A DNA stretch of 64,000 bases, taken from contig NW_002476387.1 of NCBI RefSeq assembly GCF_000189635.1, forward strand, positions 434,001-498,000, read 5' to 3'. The stretch comes from Tetrahymena thermophila SB210 (lineage: Eukaryota > Ciliophora > Oligohymenophorea > Hymenostomatida > Tetrahymenidae). Both the position numbers and the translations under genes were made by a program. This document shows, one piece after another, positions 1 through 13,139 of this stretch (its first letter is position 1; every line of letters starts with the position of its first letter). The notes below the pieces were generated by a model that saw nothing but the letters and a program-made list of their open reading frames with translations, ran no database searches and was not told the origin of the DNA.

Positions 1-1758
1 TAGGATGATCCCTAAAAATAATCCAGGCATCAAAATTAAATATAAAAAATTATTTATTTTATTAGAAAGCAAATTGTAGCAGCTCTCATTTTACAAAATA
101 TTTTATTCATCTACCTTTATTTTAAACAATAATTTTATGCTTACAGAAAAAGTAATTAATTTAAATTAAGTTGAATTTTTCAGAAAATTTATATTTTAAT
201 TAACAAAAAAATTAATACCTTGCGAAATAAATAGAAATTTGAAGAGGAGCAAATGTTTGAGCATTCCCAGTTGTTTTCTAAGAATTGAATTGTTTATATT
301 GATTGCGAATTGACCTATTTTATTGCATAATCACATTAAAGAAGACTTTTAAATCCCTAAGAACTAATTACTGCGAAAGGATATTATTTTTAAAATGAAT
401 CTACATTTTCTAATTAAATTTAACATGGGCACTACGAACTGCAAAATAAAGTAGAGGCTAGATTATAATCTTTTAAAAGATCTTAACTCCAAAATAAACT
501 AAAATTATTTTCACACTTTAGCGTTTAATCTAGCTTGGAAGAAGACTTATTGACAGAAATAATACTCTCAAATACTCCTGCAGATACTGAAGATAATACG
601 ATCAAGCATACAATTACTATTAATGAGATTGTATGAAAAAGCATAAGTGGTATTTTATCAAGTTTTCTTATTTAAAATGTACTTATTAATATAATTAAAG
701 ATGACAAAAAAATCTAAATGTGAAATTGATTTTCAATAAAATTAGGGAGATGCCCTCTCCAGCCTCTTCCACCATATTCTAGTATGTATATCGAAATTAT
801 AATTACTAATAATGAAAAAATCATGCTCAGATATTAAACTACTTTTATAATTTTTATGCCATATTAAATAGTAAATGTGTCTTCATTTTTCTAAAAAAAA
901 ATATCGTATTCATCTATTTGTTTTTATTATTCTTTTGCAACTATTGCTTGTTGCTACTTTTAGTCTTCTAAATTAGGATATTCGATGTTCATCTCTGCTT
1001 TTGTCTAATTTTGAAAAATCTACTACGATTTTACTTTCTTTAACTCTTTAATTAATTACTGTATTAATTTATTCTTATTATAAAAAATACCATATAGATT
1101 GATAGATAGCTAATATTAAAAAATATTCTTGTAACCAACTAGAACTTTTATAATAAGAATATATTCTGCAATTTATATATTAATTAAATTCATGTTAAAT
1201 TAATTCAAAAAAAATAAACTGAAGATTAGGTTTACAATCAAGATAATAAAAAAACGCATTATTTATTTTTATTCGTGACTCGGATTATAATATTCAACGA
1301 ATTGAGTGAAAGTTAATTTGTATTATCATATAATAAAAAATTTAATGAGGGATATTTAAAAAATTAGCATTAAATAATCATTAACTTTTTATAAAAAATA
1401 ATATTTGTTAATAATTAAAAAATTCAAAAATTTTTTATATTTTCACAAAATATTTTTGTGATTATTTAAATAATAAAATGGATGGATATATTTCATATAA
1501 TTTCTTTTATGAGGTTAGAAATATTTGTTTTATAAAATTTAATTTTTAATCAAATTTATTATTAAATATTAAGAAAAATTAAATTGGAAAAATATTTTGA
1601 AAGTAAAATATTATTTTCTATTAAGTTATCAGGAAAAATATGGGCTACAGATCAGAAAAGTATTGTTTGAACAGCTTTCTTCTATCATTCTTATAAATAT
1701 ATGATTATATATTTTGAGAATAATTAATTAGTTGCTTAGAGACTCTTTTTAATACTTG
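1..1758. other. AT-rich flank with scattered coding scraps
   Basis: No complete gene is supported here. Most of the stretch is AT-rich spacer. Two patches stand out by richer base composition. One, 544-636 (+), reads as an open frame ending in TGA with a protein-like composition (about 30 codons: acidic, Thr-rich, ending INEIV). The other, 716-799 (+), resembles a reverse transcriptase motif and is listed separately. They may be decayed gene or element remnants, but chance cannot be excluded because only TGA terminates frames in this code. Confidence 0.4.
716..799 (+). pseudogene. possible decayed reverse transcriptase fragment
   Basis: Read with TAA/TAG as Gln, this strand gives a frame containing NQGDALSSLFHHIL at 740-781. 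Non-LTR and related reverse transcriptases carry a conserved block of the form QGD-x-LS-x-LLF just before the catalytic YxDD block, and this peptide resembles it. The GC content of 745-775 is clearly above the surroundings. No YxDD block, no endonuclease and no long flanking frame could be found, so at best this is a short remnant of a retroelement. A chance resemblance is a serious alternative. Confidence 0.25.
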
Positions 1759-2082
1759 ATGAAAATAAAAGATATTCTTGAAGAATTTAAGAGCTTAATA
1801 ATCAATTAATTGCTTCAAATTTTATTTAGATAAATCAAAAAAAAACATAATAAATCCTCGTTAAAATGGACATTGAAAGATTAGGTAACTATTAAAAAAT
1901 GCAAAAAATTAAAGGCTAAATATTTTTTATCTCAACTAGGTATTGATAAAATTAAAACCAAGCAAACCAAAGTTAACCGTCTCTAAAAGATGGAAGAAGA
2001 GTTAGAGTTCAATGAAAAAATTGGTAAAAATAACTATATACAATAATTTAATAGCAACTAAAAGCAAATTTGTTTTTTATGA
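1759..2082 (+). CDS. hypothetical small basic protein, 107 aa
   Basis: An uninterrupted frame runs from ATG at 1759 to TGA at 2080-2082 (108 codons including stop) with several TAA/TAG codons read as Gln. The peptide is Lys-rich, with an amphipathic start (MKIKDILEEFKSLI), a central segment beginning KWTLKDQVTIKKCKK, and a charged segment around KMEEELEFNEK. The middle has the spacing of a small helical, possibly DNA-binding, domain, but no family was recognised. Codon composition is more coding-like than the flanks. It could be an intact small gene, or one exon of a decayed larger gene or element. No partner gene is adjacent. Confidence 0.38.
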
Positions 2083-3331
2083 ATTTTAGATAACTTGCAA
2101 TCATTAAATTTAGTTTTAGAAAGATACTCTGAATATATCAAGAAATCCTCTAAGTACAATACAAATAGTAAAATTATTTTCATATGATTTTTCTCTTTAT
2201 TTTTCATATTTTTTTCAAATAAAATAGTTAATCGTGCCATAAATGATGATTTCGATGATTCTTTAATATGAAAAATTTAGAAAAAATGAAATATTCTTAA
2301 TAAATCTTGTAAATATTTTCTATATTTTACCTATGCGTAATTCATTTAAGTCATTGATTCATTGTTTTTTTACTTTCACTCCTAAATAAATTATTTATTT
2401 ATTCACTCATTTCTATTTTGTTAAACTTCTTTATCCTTTGATAGATCATATAAAAAATAAATCTTCTGATTTTTACCGATATTTACGAATGCTTTCCAAA
2501 TTGCACTAAAAAGAAATATAATTCATAATGGAAAAAAACATTAGATTAATTAATCATATCATAATTATGGAATAATCAATCAACTAAAAAATAAAAAATT
2601 ATTAAAAATGGTTTTACATTAATTAATCTAAGATTATAATAGATTTAAAAATTTTAAAGAAATTTTAATTATTGTTTTCTATCTATTTAAAAAGTTAATA
2701 ATTTAATATCAATCTTTTTATGTTAATGCTATTAAGAAATTACTTTGTAAATATAATTCCAACCAAAGCGATACTTTTTGATTTAATAAATTGATAATTA
2801 TTAAATTATTGATTAATTAAGTATTAAAGAATTTAGTTTATTTTTTAAATAATCATTTCAAAACAAATTATTTTATATTTTAATAGTAAGAATTTTTGTA
2901 ATTAATTACTTAATTTTAAGCTTTAAATAATTTTTTATTTCGTTCATTTTTATTTTTGTTTTCAGTTTTTAAAAACTATTTTCTTTTTTAATTTGATCTT
3001 ATATTTAATAATAGTTTCTTGACTAATATCTCCAAAGTAAATAATTTTATTTTGAATAGAGTTTGCTTTTTTTTTTAGTTTGATTAAAATTATATATTTT
3101 TTAAATATATTTCGAGGTTGACTAACTAGTTAAAATTAATTCTATATAGATTTGACTATCATACATACAGAAGTAATATACAAGTTAAGTTTATAAGTAC
3201 ACAGTTTTGTATTTTAAAATATTAATTAGCTGTATTTATATTTATGAGTTAATTAATTTTGTTGTTTCAAAAATTTATTATTTTATTTTGTTTCTTTATT
3301 GTGAATAACAAAAGTTTCAGAAAAATTTTTT
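2083..3331. other. AT-rich intergenic spacer
   Basis: Very AT-rich sequence with many homopolymer runs. No protein-like frame was found on either strand with ciliate decoding. It lies downstream of the CEP290-like gene (transcribed leftward) and presumably includes its 3' UTR. Confidence 0.6.
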
Positions 3332-6300
3332 TCATTTTCTGCTTGGCACTTTCTTTAGAGTGCTATTTCCCTATCCAGCAGCTTGGAATTTGTTTAGAGA
3401 ACCAGATCTTTTACTTTCTTCAAGTTCTCCTATTCTTCTGTTAAGTCTTTGCACTTGAACATCGAATTGCTCTTTAGCGAATTTTAATTCCTATAAGAAA
3501 AATAATTGCTTAATAAATTAAATGATAATTAATTATTAATGATTACTTTATTATCTCTTTCAATGTTATATAATTAATCGATGAGATTTTATTCTTCTCT
3601 TCTCTATTTATCTAACTTGTCTTTTAAGTCTTTAATTAAAAGATCTTTTTCTAGTATAATGTTTTGCTTTAAGTCATCTGGATGAATCTTAGTTTGAGAA
3701 AGGGAATCAATTTGATTATTTAATTTTAAGTTATGGATCTTAAGCTCCTTTAATTATTCTTCTAACTTAGTCTTTTCTTCTTTGACTTTCTTTAATTCTA
3801 ATTCTTTAGTTCTTAAATGTTGATTTAGAGTATTCTTTTCATCTTCAAGTTCGAATATCATATCTTTAAGCTCACTCACGGCTTCTGCCTATTTTTTATA
3901 AAAAAGCATTCAATTTATAAAATTTTTTAATAAAAAAACAAATAAAAAATTACTTATTGACTTTGATTCTGTCCAGAACTTTGTCTGTGTAAAGGAGTCA
4001 TTTCTAAACCTGTTTTATTCATTTACTTCTTAAGTTATGTTTCAAGAGACTTGCATTGTTCAGACTTTAGATTCAATTATTTCTAAATCTTATCTTTTTC
4101 ATCCTTGATATTGCTTAATTAAGCTTTAAGCATATCATTTCTCTTCTAAAGATCTTCTTAAATTTTATTAGAGGCTTGTATAGTAGAAGCTGGTCCGAAC
4201 TTCTCTTTAGTAGCTTATGGCTTGAATCCATCGCTTCTGTCAATATTAGGAATATCTCCCTTTCCTATAAATATAAAAATAATTTAATTAATAAAAAGTT
4301 GAATAATTTAGATAATTTTTTTTTACCTTTAACGTCAACATCTATTTGCTACTCTGATTAGATCTCAGTTGAATTGACATTGTTAATTAAATAAAACAAT
4401 TTAATTATATTCAGAGGCTACTAGTCTCCACTTAGAGTTGACTTCATTCCTTGGGAGGTTGTTGCTTAAACAGGCTTTGTCAATAAATTATAATCTTCTT
4501 GTCTTATCTTTAAATCATATTTATCGAATAGCTTTTTTAAATTTCCAACTGTAATATTTCCACTTTATTTTTCTTAGCTATTCTTTAATTCTTAGATTAA
4601 ATTAAATGATGGATTTTCCTTTACAAATCTTCTTATTTGGAAGGCAACATCTTCTGCATTTTAGAAATCAGATTTTTTATATGGCTTAAGGAAGTTTTCT
4701 TCATCAAATAAGTCATCAGATTTTAATCCCTGCTTTTTGATAAATTCAATCTTTTCTAAGAGTTCTTTCTTTTCAACTTCTAACTTTTTAAGAGTTTCAA
4801 GTACTTTTTCTTTTTCAGCCTTCTCTTTATTTAAAAGCTTTTTCATATCTATCACAGCAATATTTTAACTCTCTGATTCTACCCTTCCTCCTAATTTAAT
4901 TTTTTCTTTTTAAGATTCCTTGATTGACTTAGATTCTTATATCTGGAGTTAATCGACATCGCTTCTTGTAGATGATAGCTATTGCTTTAATTGTCTGATT
5001 GTTTTTATAGCTTCTTTCATTTCCAATTCAAGTTTCTCATTATCTTTCTTTTATTGGTCTACTTTATTGCTTAACTCTTTATTGTCTTTTTTAACTTACA
5101 AAACTTTGTCTCTATATTAATCTTCCTTTTCCAAATTTTGTTCTATTGCCTTCTTATAGTCATTTGCTAAATCAGTTTGTTATCTCTTGATCTCCAAAAT
5201 ATCTTTATCTCTCTTCTTCAAGAGTTTGTCTAAGCTTGCTACTTTAGCCTCAAGTTCTTGTGTTTGATTGTTTCTTCTTTCTAAAATGAGCTCATCTTCT
5301 AATTATCTAATCTTTTACTCAAGCTTAAAGAAATTTTAATAAAATATTCTGTATTGTAAATAGATAATTTTACTTCAACTATTTTAGCTTCTAATGTTTT
5401 TTGCTTTACTTCAAGGTTGTCCTTCATATTATTCAACTATTCTATTTGTCTATCTTTTTGGTCTAAAGTATTTCCAACATCATCCCAATATTAATTATTA
5501 TTGAAATGGGAGCTGCTTTAAACAACCATACTTGGATTTTGTGCTGAAATAGAATTAGGTGCAAGATTAATTTAAGCAATCAAACGGCGAATTTCTTAAG
5601 AATCTTTTTCTTTTTCGATACGATAGTCTCTCTTCATCTTTTCAATAAGTAAATCTTTTCTTTCTATTTCATGATTTTTATCATCTATTATACTTTGTAG
5701 AGTGCTTATAGTCTTTTAAGCAGCCTAAGCTAATTTTTCTCCTTCTTCATTGAAAATTTAAGCTTATTAGACACGTGATGGTTGATATTCGTTATTAGAT
5801 CTAAATTATATTTTTTAAATAAATTATTAACAAATTTTATAACTATTTTAAATTACCTCTTAATCTAATAATTAAGCTCTTTAAGCTATTTGCTTAACCT
5901 ATCGTTTTCATCTTTTAACTTCATTTCAATATCCTTAGCTAATTGCAATTATTGTTTTAATTCTGAAATAACCTCTGTTTCCTCTCCACTTTCAATCTTT
6001 TGACCTGGTGTCTTTGGTTATGGTGTGTCCTTGTTCATTCTAACGACACCAACCAGTTTATTTGTTTTGCCTGCATCTCTTCTCAATTTTAGTAAGGTTT
6101 CCTCCTCTTTGTCTTTAGCCACTTTGTCATTCATAACCATTTCCATAGCTTCTTAATGTTTTTAACGCCAGAACTATTCTCTGTCATTGAATTTTTTGTT
6201 GACTTATTCAAGTTCGTTTTCTAATTACTTAACATGCTCTAAATGTTACCTAGTTATTCTTGAGAAATATTCTTCCTTTTCTTTAGCTAATTCTTAGTCT

Positions 6301-9300
6301 CTCTTAGCCCTATTAAATTATTGTATTAAAATCAAATTAAAATTAACGTTTTTAAAGTAACTTACTTCATTTCTAGAAGTCTCTATTCAGAAACCTGCAT
6401 AGATAATTCTATAATTCTTTAGTGGAGTTCATCAGGATATTCATTTTAAAGATCTCTTTTGAGTGTGTCGAATTGTTATTCAAGAGCTTCGAAATAATCA
6501 CACTTAACTGAAATAAAAGTGAAAAGATAAATAAAGATAGATTATGGAAAAAATAAATTATTACTAGCTAATTCATGATTTTCATCTCTAAGTTTCTTAT
6601 TTTATATTTCTAAATTCATTTTCATTGATGATAATTCATTAATACGAGAGTACATTTCATCTATTTTACTCATGTTGATAGTTGGAAGTATTCTAGATCT
6701 TAAATCTGTAATTAAGTCCTCATACTCAGTAATCTTTTAACGTAAAATTTCACGAGTTTCAATGGCATCATCTTTGCTTTCAGCTAATTCATGTTCCAAT
6801 ATTTGCACTTCATATTATTACTTTTCATAGTCATGGATAAGATTATCGTATTTAATATTGGTTTAAGCCTAATTAAACCTTGAAACCATAAGAGAGTGTT
6901 AAAGTTTACCAACAACAGCCTTCTCGTCAGATAAAGATTGAAGATCTTTAATTGTTTCATGTAGATGCTCGGTTTCGAATTTCTTTCTCTCTAAGGTAAT
7001 CAATAAATCCTTGACTTAGTTACTTGAGAACTCATGCAAATCTTTAAGAATTCTATTTTAGCTTCTCAATTCAACATTTTCCTTGAGAACTCTCTTATTT
7101 AAATTATGAATTTATTTAGCTCTAAATTTGGTTTCACTTCCTTAAATGATATTTAAATATTTATAATTCAATCTTTGAGCTTCATTGTATTTTTTCATAA
7201 TACTGAGAATTTCACCTTCTCTCTCATTTAATCTTTTAATACAATATTTATTTAATTATTCAATTTTTATTAAAAATTTTATTTACTGAAGTTGAATTCT
7301 TGCATTTTCTTTCTTTGACAAGTTGAGAGAATACATCAAAGTGTCGCATCTATTAAGAAGGTTCTTTTCTTTGATTTCCATTAAACTTATCTTCATTTCC
7401 AGACGAGCCTCTTTAGGTAGTGCTTGTATATCTTAGTTTTCAACATTATCATAGCTTGTATGCTACTTTTGCATTTCTTTAATTTTATCACTGATTTTCT
7501 TCATTTTTTATATTTTATTTTTCTCAACTGTTGCTTATTTAATGTAGTTCAAAAGCTCATTGTATTCAATGTAGCCATTGCTATCATTATCTATATCACG
7601 GAACAATTACTTAATTTATTCATCACTTATATCAACTTTGAGGTTTTCAAATAAGCCTTATTAAAATAAAACATGAAATTCAAATTTAAAACAAGCAAAT
7701 AAATTCTTATTTTACCTTTAAATTCTTTTAAAGATATTTTTTCATCTCCACTGTTATCAATGTAATTGTATAAATCTTTAATATATTAGCCTTGCTAATG
7801 TATAGCTTCATCAATTTTTAAAACTAATTGCTTTTACCAGCTCAACTCCTCTACATTCATTAATATTTATTATCTATTTTTATATTAAATGGTTATAAAT
7901 TAATTCTTCAAATATCATTAATTTATTTATTTACCTCATGACATCTTATATTATATTTTCAAAGAGTGCGTGGAATTCACTATATGTGATTTTTCCGTCT
8001 CCAGAAGTATCAGCAATCTTAAAAACATAATCTACTGTATCAGCTTCTATGTCTTTAATAAGAGATTGCAGAGTAACTAGCATTTCATCCTTAGTAACTT
8101 CACCGCTGCGATCTTTATCAAAAGCTTAGAAAGCATCACTAATGCTTAAACCTGCTTGCTACATTTTTTCCCACAAAGTGAAAATTACTTATTCCTATGA
8201 TTTTCTTATTGTTAGTCCTTATCTCCTCATTTTTCTTGAAAATTCTTTTAAATCAATTTTGTTGTTACCATCGAAGTCCATAAATCTATTATTATAAAAG
8301 GAAGATCAATAATTTTCATTTATTAAAATTAATAATATCTCATACCTAAACAGAATTTCTATCTCTTGATTGCTGAAATCTACCTTAAGTTTTCTCATAG
8401 CTAGCTAAAATTCTGATGGATTGAGTTCACCATCTCTATTATCATCAATTTAAGCAAATACTTGCATAGGAGAAATATTTTTTTGTTACATTTTCTAAAC
8501 TAATTTTTGCATTGCTTACTGATATCTCCTAAAGCTTTAGTCTGACATTTCAAGCATTTTCTTGATTAATTCAGTTTCTAGTTGTAACTCAACCATTTCA
8601 TCTTCCATAATTCTTATCTTAGTGTTTCTCTCATCTAATTCTCTTTCATAATCTAAAATAATTAATTAATAAATACAAAATTAATACGTTTTTGATTGAT
8701 TAATCTTACTTTTTAATTTTTATATTTAGGAGAGAAGAGCAGTATTCTTTTCCTTTATATTGGCAAGATCATCTTATGATTTTTCAAACTTATTTCTTAA
8801 AATGTTGTGCTTAGACTTAGAGACGGAGTTTTAACATTCTTAAAGCAGTACCTTAAGGTAATGGGAAGCCTTCTTCTTCCAGTCTAATAAACTATGAATT
8901 TTTTATATAAGCTGTTCTTCTTTATTTCTAAAGTCAACATTCATATTTTTATATGACTCACTGAGCTCGTTGTATTCGTCCTACAAACATGAATACTTTC
9001 TTGATATCCTATCAATTTAAAAATTTAAATAAGAATTTTTAATAACGAAAATAATAAATTACTTAATTAAAGTCACGTCTAATTTTGAAATTTTATGTGT
9101 TAATTCTGCTATTTTTTATAGTTACAAATTTTTATCATTTTTCATATGAAGTTCATTCATTTTTTTATATTCATTCAGTTCTTCTTTTAATTTTTAAACT
9201 TCCGCAGTTTTATCTCCTAATTACGAGTCATAAATTTTAATATTTTCTTTTAACTTTGTTGTTTCTTCATAGTATTTTTCATATAAATTATCTTAAACAC

Positions 9301-11148
9301 GCAGACAATTTTATAGTTGTCTTTTCATTTCTTCAACCTCCATTTCCATATTTTTATATTCTTCTTCCTTTACTTTAAGCATTTTCATACTTTCTAAATT
9401 CATAACTTAAAGTTATGCAATTTAATATTTAGCCAAAACTGTATCGAAACCTACTCCAGAGTACAACTCAAAGATATCAGCAGGTATCATTTGTTTGAAT
9501 TTGAAGCTCTTAACTTGTGAAATATCTTCCCAATCACCAAAAGATCCAGGCATAGGTTAAGGTGGTCTGGCTAAGTTAGACTAGTTTCCTTATAATCTAG
9601 CAATTTATTCAGGATTTCCTTGTTACTACTTATCAGCAGGATATCTTCCTCCATTCTTTTTTATTTCTTCGAGTAGTTCGTTAACTTTAGCTAGCATCTA
9701 TTTGAGCTACTCATTCTAAAATGTAAGATTCTTAATATCATCAGCATTCTTTTAAAAATGCAAAAAAAAAAAAAATTAACCATAAAAAATCAAACAAAAT
9801 TAAAATATTAATATAACAACTTCTTTCTATCAATAATATTTAATTAGAATTATTTTACAAATAACATAAAAAGTATTGAATTAAATATGATAAATAATCA
9901 TAATTCATTTCTTTTTTATAAGTCCATTTAATTAACGCAATTAATTTACATAGTGAGAAGCTGGAATATGAGAAGCCATGTATGTACTATCATTTCTAAA
10001 GTTGGAATCCCTTTCGTATTATTTTAGTCTTTCTTGTAAGTCCTTAATAATCATATCCTTTTCGTGCATCTTAGAAGAATCTCCATGCATTTTTGTATTA
10101 GGAAGCTAATTAATAATATGATCTGCTACATACTGATCTAACTTCTCCCTATAATTTTGATTTAATTTTGTTGTTGAATTTGCTAAATAATTTCATTTTG
10201 GATTTCAAAAATATAATCTATGAAAATCTTTTTAAATTTAAAAAATAAATAAAAGCCAAATCTTATAATTACAATTATTCCTTGGTGAGATTTTTATAAC
10301 GTTCACCTTTAGGACGTTGATCATAGAGGTTAGAGAGAGTTCTCAATCTATTTCTCAATTGAAGACGCTCCGCTTCAAGCTCCTCATTAAGTTTTTCTAA
10401 GGTTCTATTTTAAGCCTTATAATCTTCGATTTGATGCATTTCAGCGATTTTAATTTCTTCCAAGTTAAAACCATAATTCTCAGGGACTTGTGCAAGTCTT
10501 CTCAAAACTCTATTTTCAGCCAAGATGTTATCCATCTTTTCACTGAGTTGTGAGAACTTTTGTCTCTCAGCTTCTAATTTCTTTTTGTATGAATTCTCAG
10601 TTTCATTTTATTCCTTTTAATCTTATTCCCATTTATTTTCATTAAACTCAGGGCCTTCCTATCTCCTCTTCAAATTTTTCAATTCTCTTCTTAAATTTAA
10701 AATTTGCTAGTCCTTGCTATTAATTTCTTCCAAATAAGCTTTTATTTGGTTGTTGTAATTAACGTTTTGGTTTTTTAGTATATTAAGCTCTTGGATTGTT
10801 TGATCATATTTTGCCTTTTCAAATTCACTGACTTTTTTTTCAGCTTCTTCTATAAGGGCTTTTGTTTTCTATTTTATTCTCTCACCTTAAAGTGCAGCCT
10901 CTTAGAATTCATCGCACTCCTGTAAATAGCATTCAATTTAAATTAAATAAAAGAGGATTTATCATTTTTTTAATTTTATGTGTAATATTAAAGTGAAAAT
11001 TATGAGAGATAATATATTTGAATTAAATTACTTTGCTAAGCTTGATATTTGCATCTTCGAGAGCAATATTTTACTATTTGATTTCCTCATACTTTTCCTT
11101 CATAAGCTCAAGCTCTTTCCTGAGCCTGAATACTTCATTGTTACTCAT
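3332..11148 (-). CDS. CEP290: CEP290-like giant coiled-coil protein with EF-hand array
   Basis: Multi-exon gene of roughly 2,200 residues, starting at ATG 11148 (MSNNEVFRLRKELELMKEKY) and ending at TGA 3332-3334 (KKVPSRK-stop). The first exon ends near 11030 at GTAATT and the next starts near 10922. Almost the whole protein is heptad-rich coiled coil. Near 10520-10440 the peptides RRLAQVPENYGFNLEEI and, further on, LNEELEAERLQLRNRLRTL match the order and character of the conserved 'ELRERxGLEP ... EIESLEEERLDL' stretch of CEP290, the transition-zone protein of cilia. The C-terminal exon carries LKFAKEQFDVQVQRLNRRI, also typical of the end of protist CEP290 proteins. Between the coiled coils, about 8480-7580 encodes six EF-hand-like loops (for example DIDNDSNGYIEY and DTSGDGKITYSEF). 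The expected role is linking doublet microtubules to the ciliary membrane. A different EF-hand/coiled-coil basal-body protein is the main alternative. Confidence 0.68.
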
Positions 11149-13139
11149 AATCTCAACTGAACAGATTCAAATAATAAATATTATTTAATACTTCTGTTTT
11201 ATATTTTTTTCTATATAGTTTGATGAGATAGAATTCAATAAGTTAAATAATAAATATTCCTATTTAGAAAAAATTAAATGAATTATTTTTGAAATTTATA
11301 AATCCTCTTCATATTTATTCATTGATTCATCCATCTATTTGATCAATATTTATAAAATAATGCAAAAAGAGAATATTTAAATTAAAATGAATGAAGTTTT
11401 AATTTGTTAAACATAAGAAATTTTTAAATGTAAATATATATCGATTGACCAAATCAATCAATTTAACCAGCCAGCCAAACATTCAATATCTTTTAAATAT
11501 TTAATCTGTTAATTATTTTTCATTTTTATTTTTAAAATAAACTAGATTTTTAGCTAAAAATAATTTAAAGTAAAATAATACTTGAAATAAAAAATAGAAT
11601 TTGCTATTAAATAATATATTTATTAAATCATTAAATAAATTTTTCGTTTTTATTAAAATATTTTCATTTAAAATTTTAAAAAATCTATTTTTTAATATAT
11701 AAATTTGATTTATTTTAACTTTATTATCATTCTAAAATTAGAATTTATTTTAAAAATGAATATTATTTCATACTATAATTCCTCGATTCATTCAAATGTA
11801 ACATGCAATTGTAATTAATTAGTTTTAATAATAAAAAAAATTTGTATTCCTTTTTATTCAATTGAGTAAATATTACTGTGGAAATTGAGGAAATAAGGTT
11901 TTATTTATTAAAATAGTATTTAAAAATATATTAACTAACTGTAGCTCCTTATCATTCTAATAATAAAACAAAATACATTTTGTTTATTTTATAAAAATGA
12001 GAAATCTAACCCAATTAAAATAAAAAAATGTTGTAATGTAAAGTTAAATTTCTTAGTATTAATTAAATTGAAAGCACACTTTTGTTTTATACTTAATTAA
12101 TACTTAACAAATATTAAAAAAATTTATTTTTCATAGAAGTAAAACTAAACTAAAATGAAATTTTATTATTTTGAATAGACAGCATAATAGATCATATTTT
12201 ATTGGAAGCTAAATTTAATTTTAATAACTATCCTACAAAGTTTTTTTTTAGAATCTAAATATTTTATTAGTATACCGAATTTGTTAGTTTAAAATAATAA
12301 TTATTATATTTTTATTTGACATCTGCTTATTTGATTTTATTAAAAACCATAATACATACTTACTTGTATTACTAAATATAAATTGTAATATTATTATCAT
12401 AATAAATTCTGCATTCTTTCGAGAAACTAAAATTTAAACTGATACTACTACTACTACTGATTATAAAAATTTTTTATAAATTAATTTATTTTTTAGTTTA
12501 TAAAAGATTTAATTTTTATTGAAATTATTTTTTTTTGGAAAGACACTTCTAAGACAATATATTTTATAATCTCTTTATTTTTATTTTAAGATTTTAATTT
12601 GTAAAGCATTTTTTCTTACAACTATAACTATAACCTATTTAATGATTACTTTTATTTACACAAAATAACAAATTAACATTCTAAAAATCAATTCTATTTT
12701 TATCTCTTTAGAGTGTAAAATCATTTGTAATTAAAGTTCTAGCTTTTTTCTAAATATTTATTAGAATAAATTTAATAAACATACATAGTAATTTCAATAA
12801 TTAATTGCTTTTTAAAAATACTATGGAATCATATAGCATTTGTGATGGTAATGTGAATAAATTTCTATTGGTTTACTACTTAATATTGAAAATGACGAAG
12901 GAAAAGAATAAATTATAATCTACGCTTTTTCTACTAATGAATAGTGCATAATCACTAAACCTAATCTGATAACTGTATAACGCAATTAAATAAAACTAAT
13001 TAACTTTTTTAAACTTGAAATAAAAATAAATAGAAACAAATAAATTATAATAAAATAAATAAATCAAAAATTTACAAAAAACAAAAAAGATAACTCAAAA
13101 AAAAATATAATATAATATAATTCTAATTACTAATTTAAA
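11149..13139. other. AT-rich intergenic region between divergent genes
   Basis: Spacer between the CEP290-like gene (leftward) and the TPR gene (rightward), so it should contain both promoters. A short (ACT)5 run sits near 12440-12456. About 12848-12990 (+) shows a patch of protein-like frame (LLLNIENDEGKEQIIIYAF, then further codons) with no ATG or splice context; it may be a gene remnant or chance. Nothing else was seen. Confidence 0.5.

Noticed and set aside
3259-3444. 61-codon plus-strand frame
   Set aside because: Overlaps the last exon of the CEP290-like gene on the other strand and reads as AT-rich hydrophobic filler.
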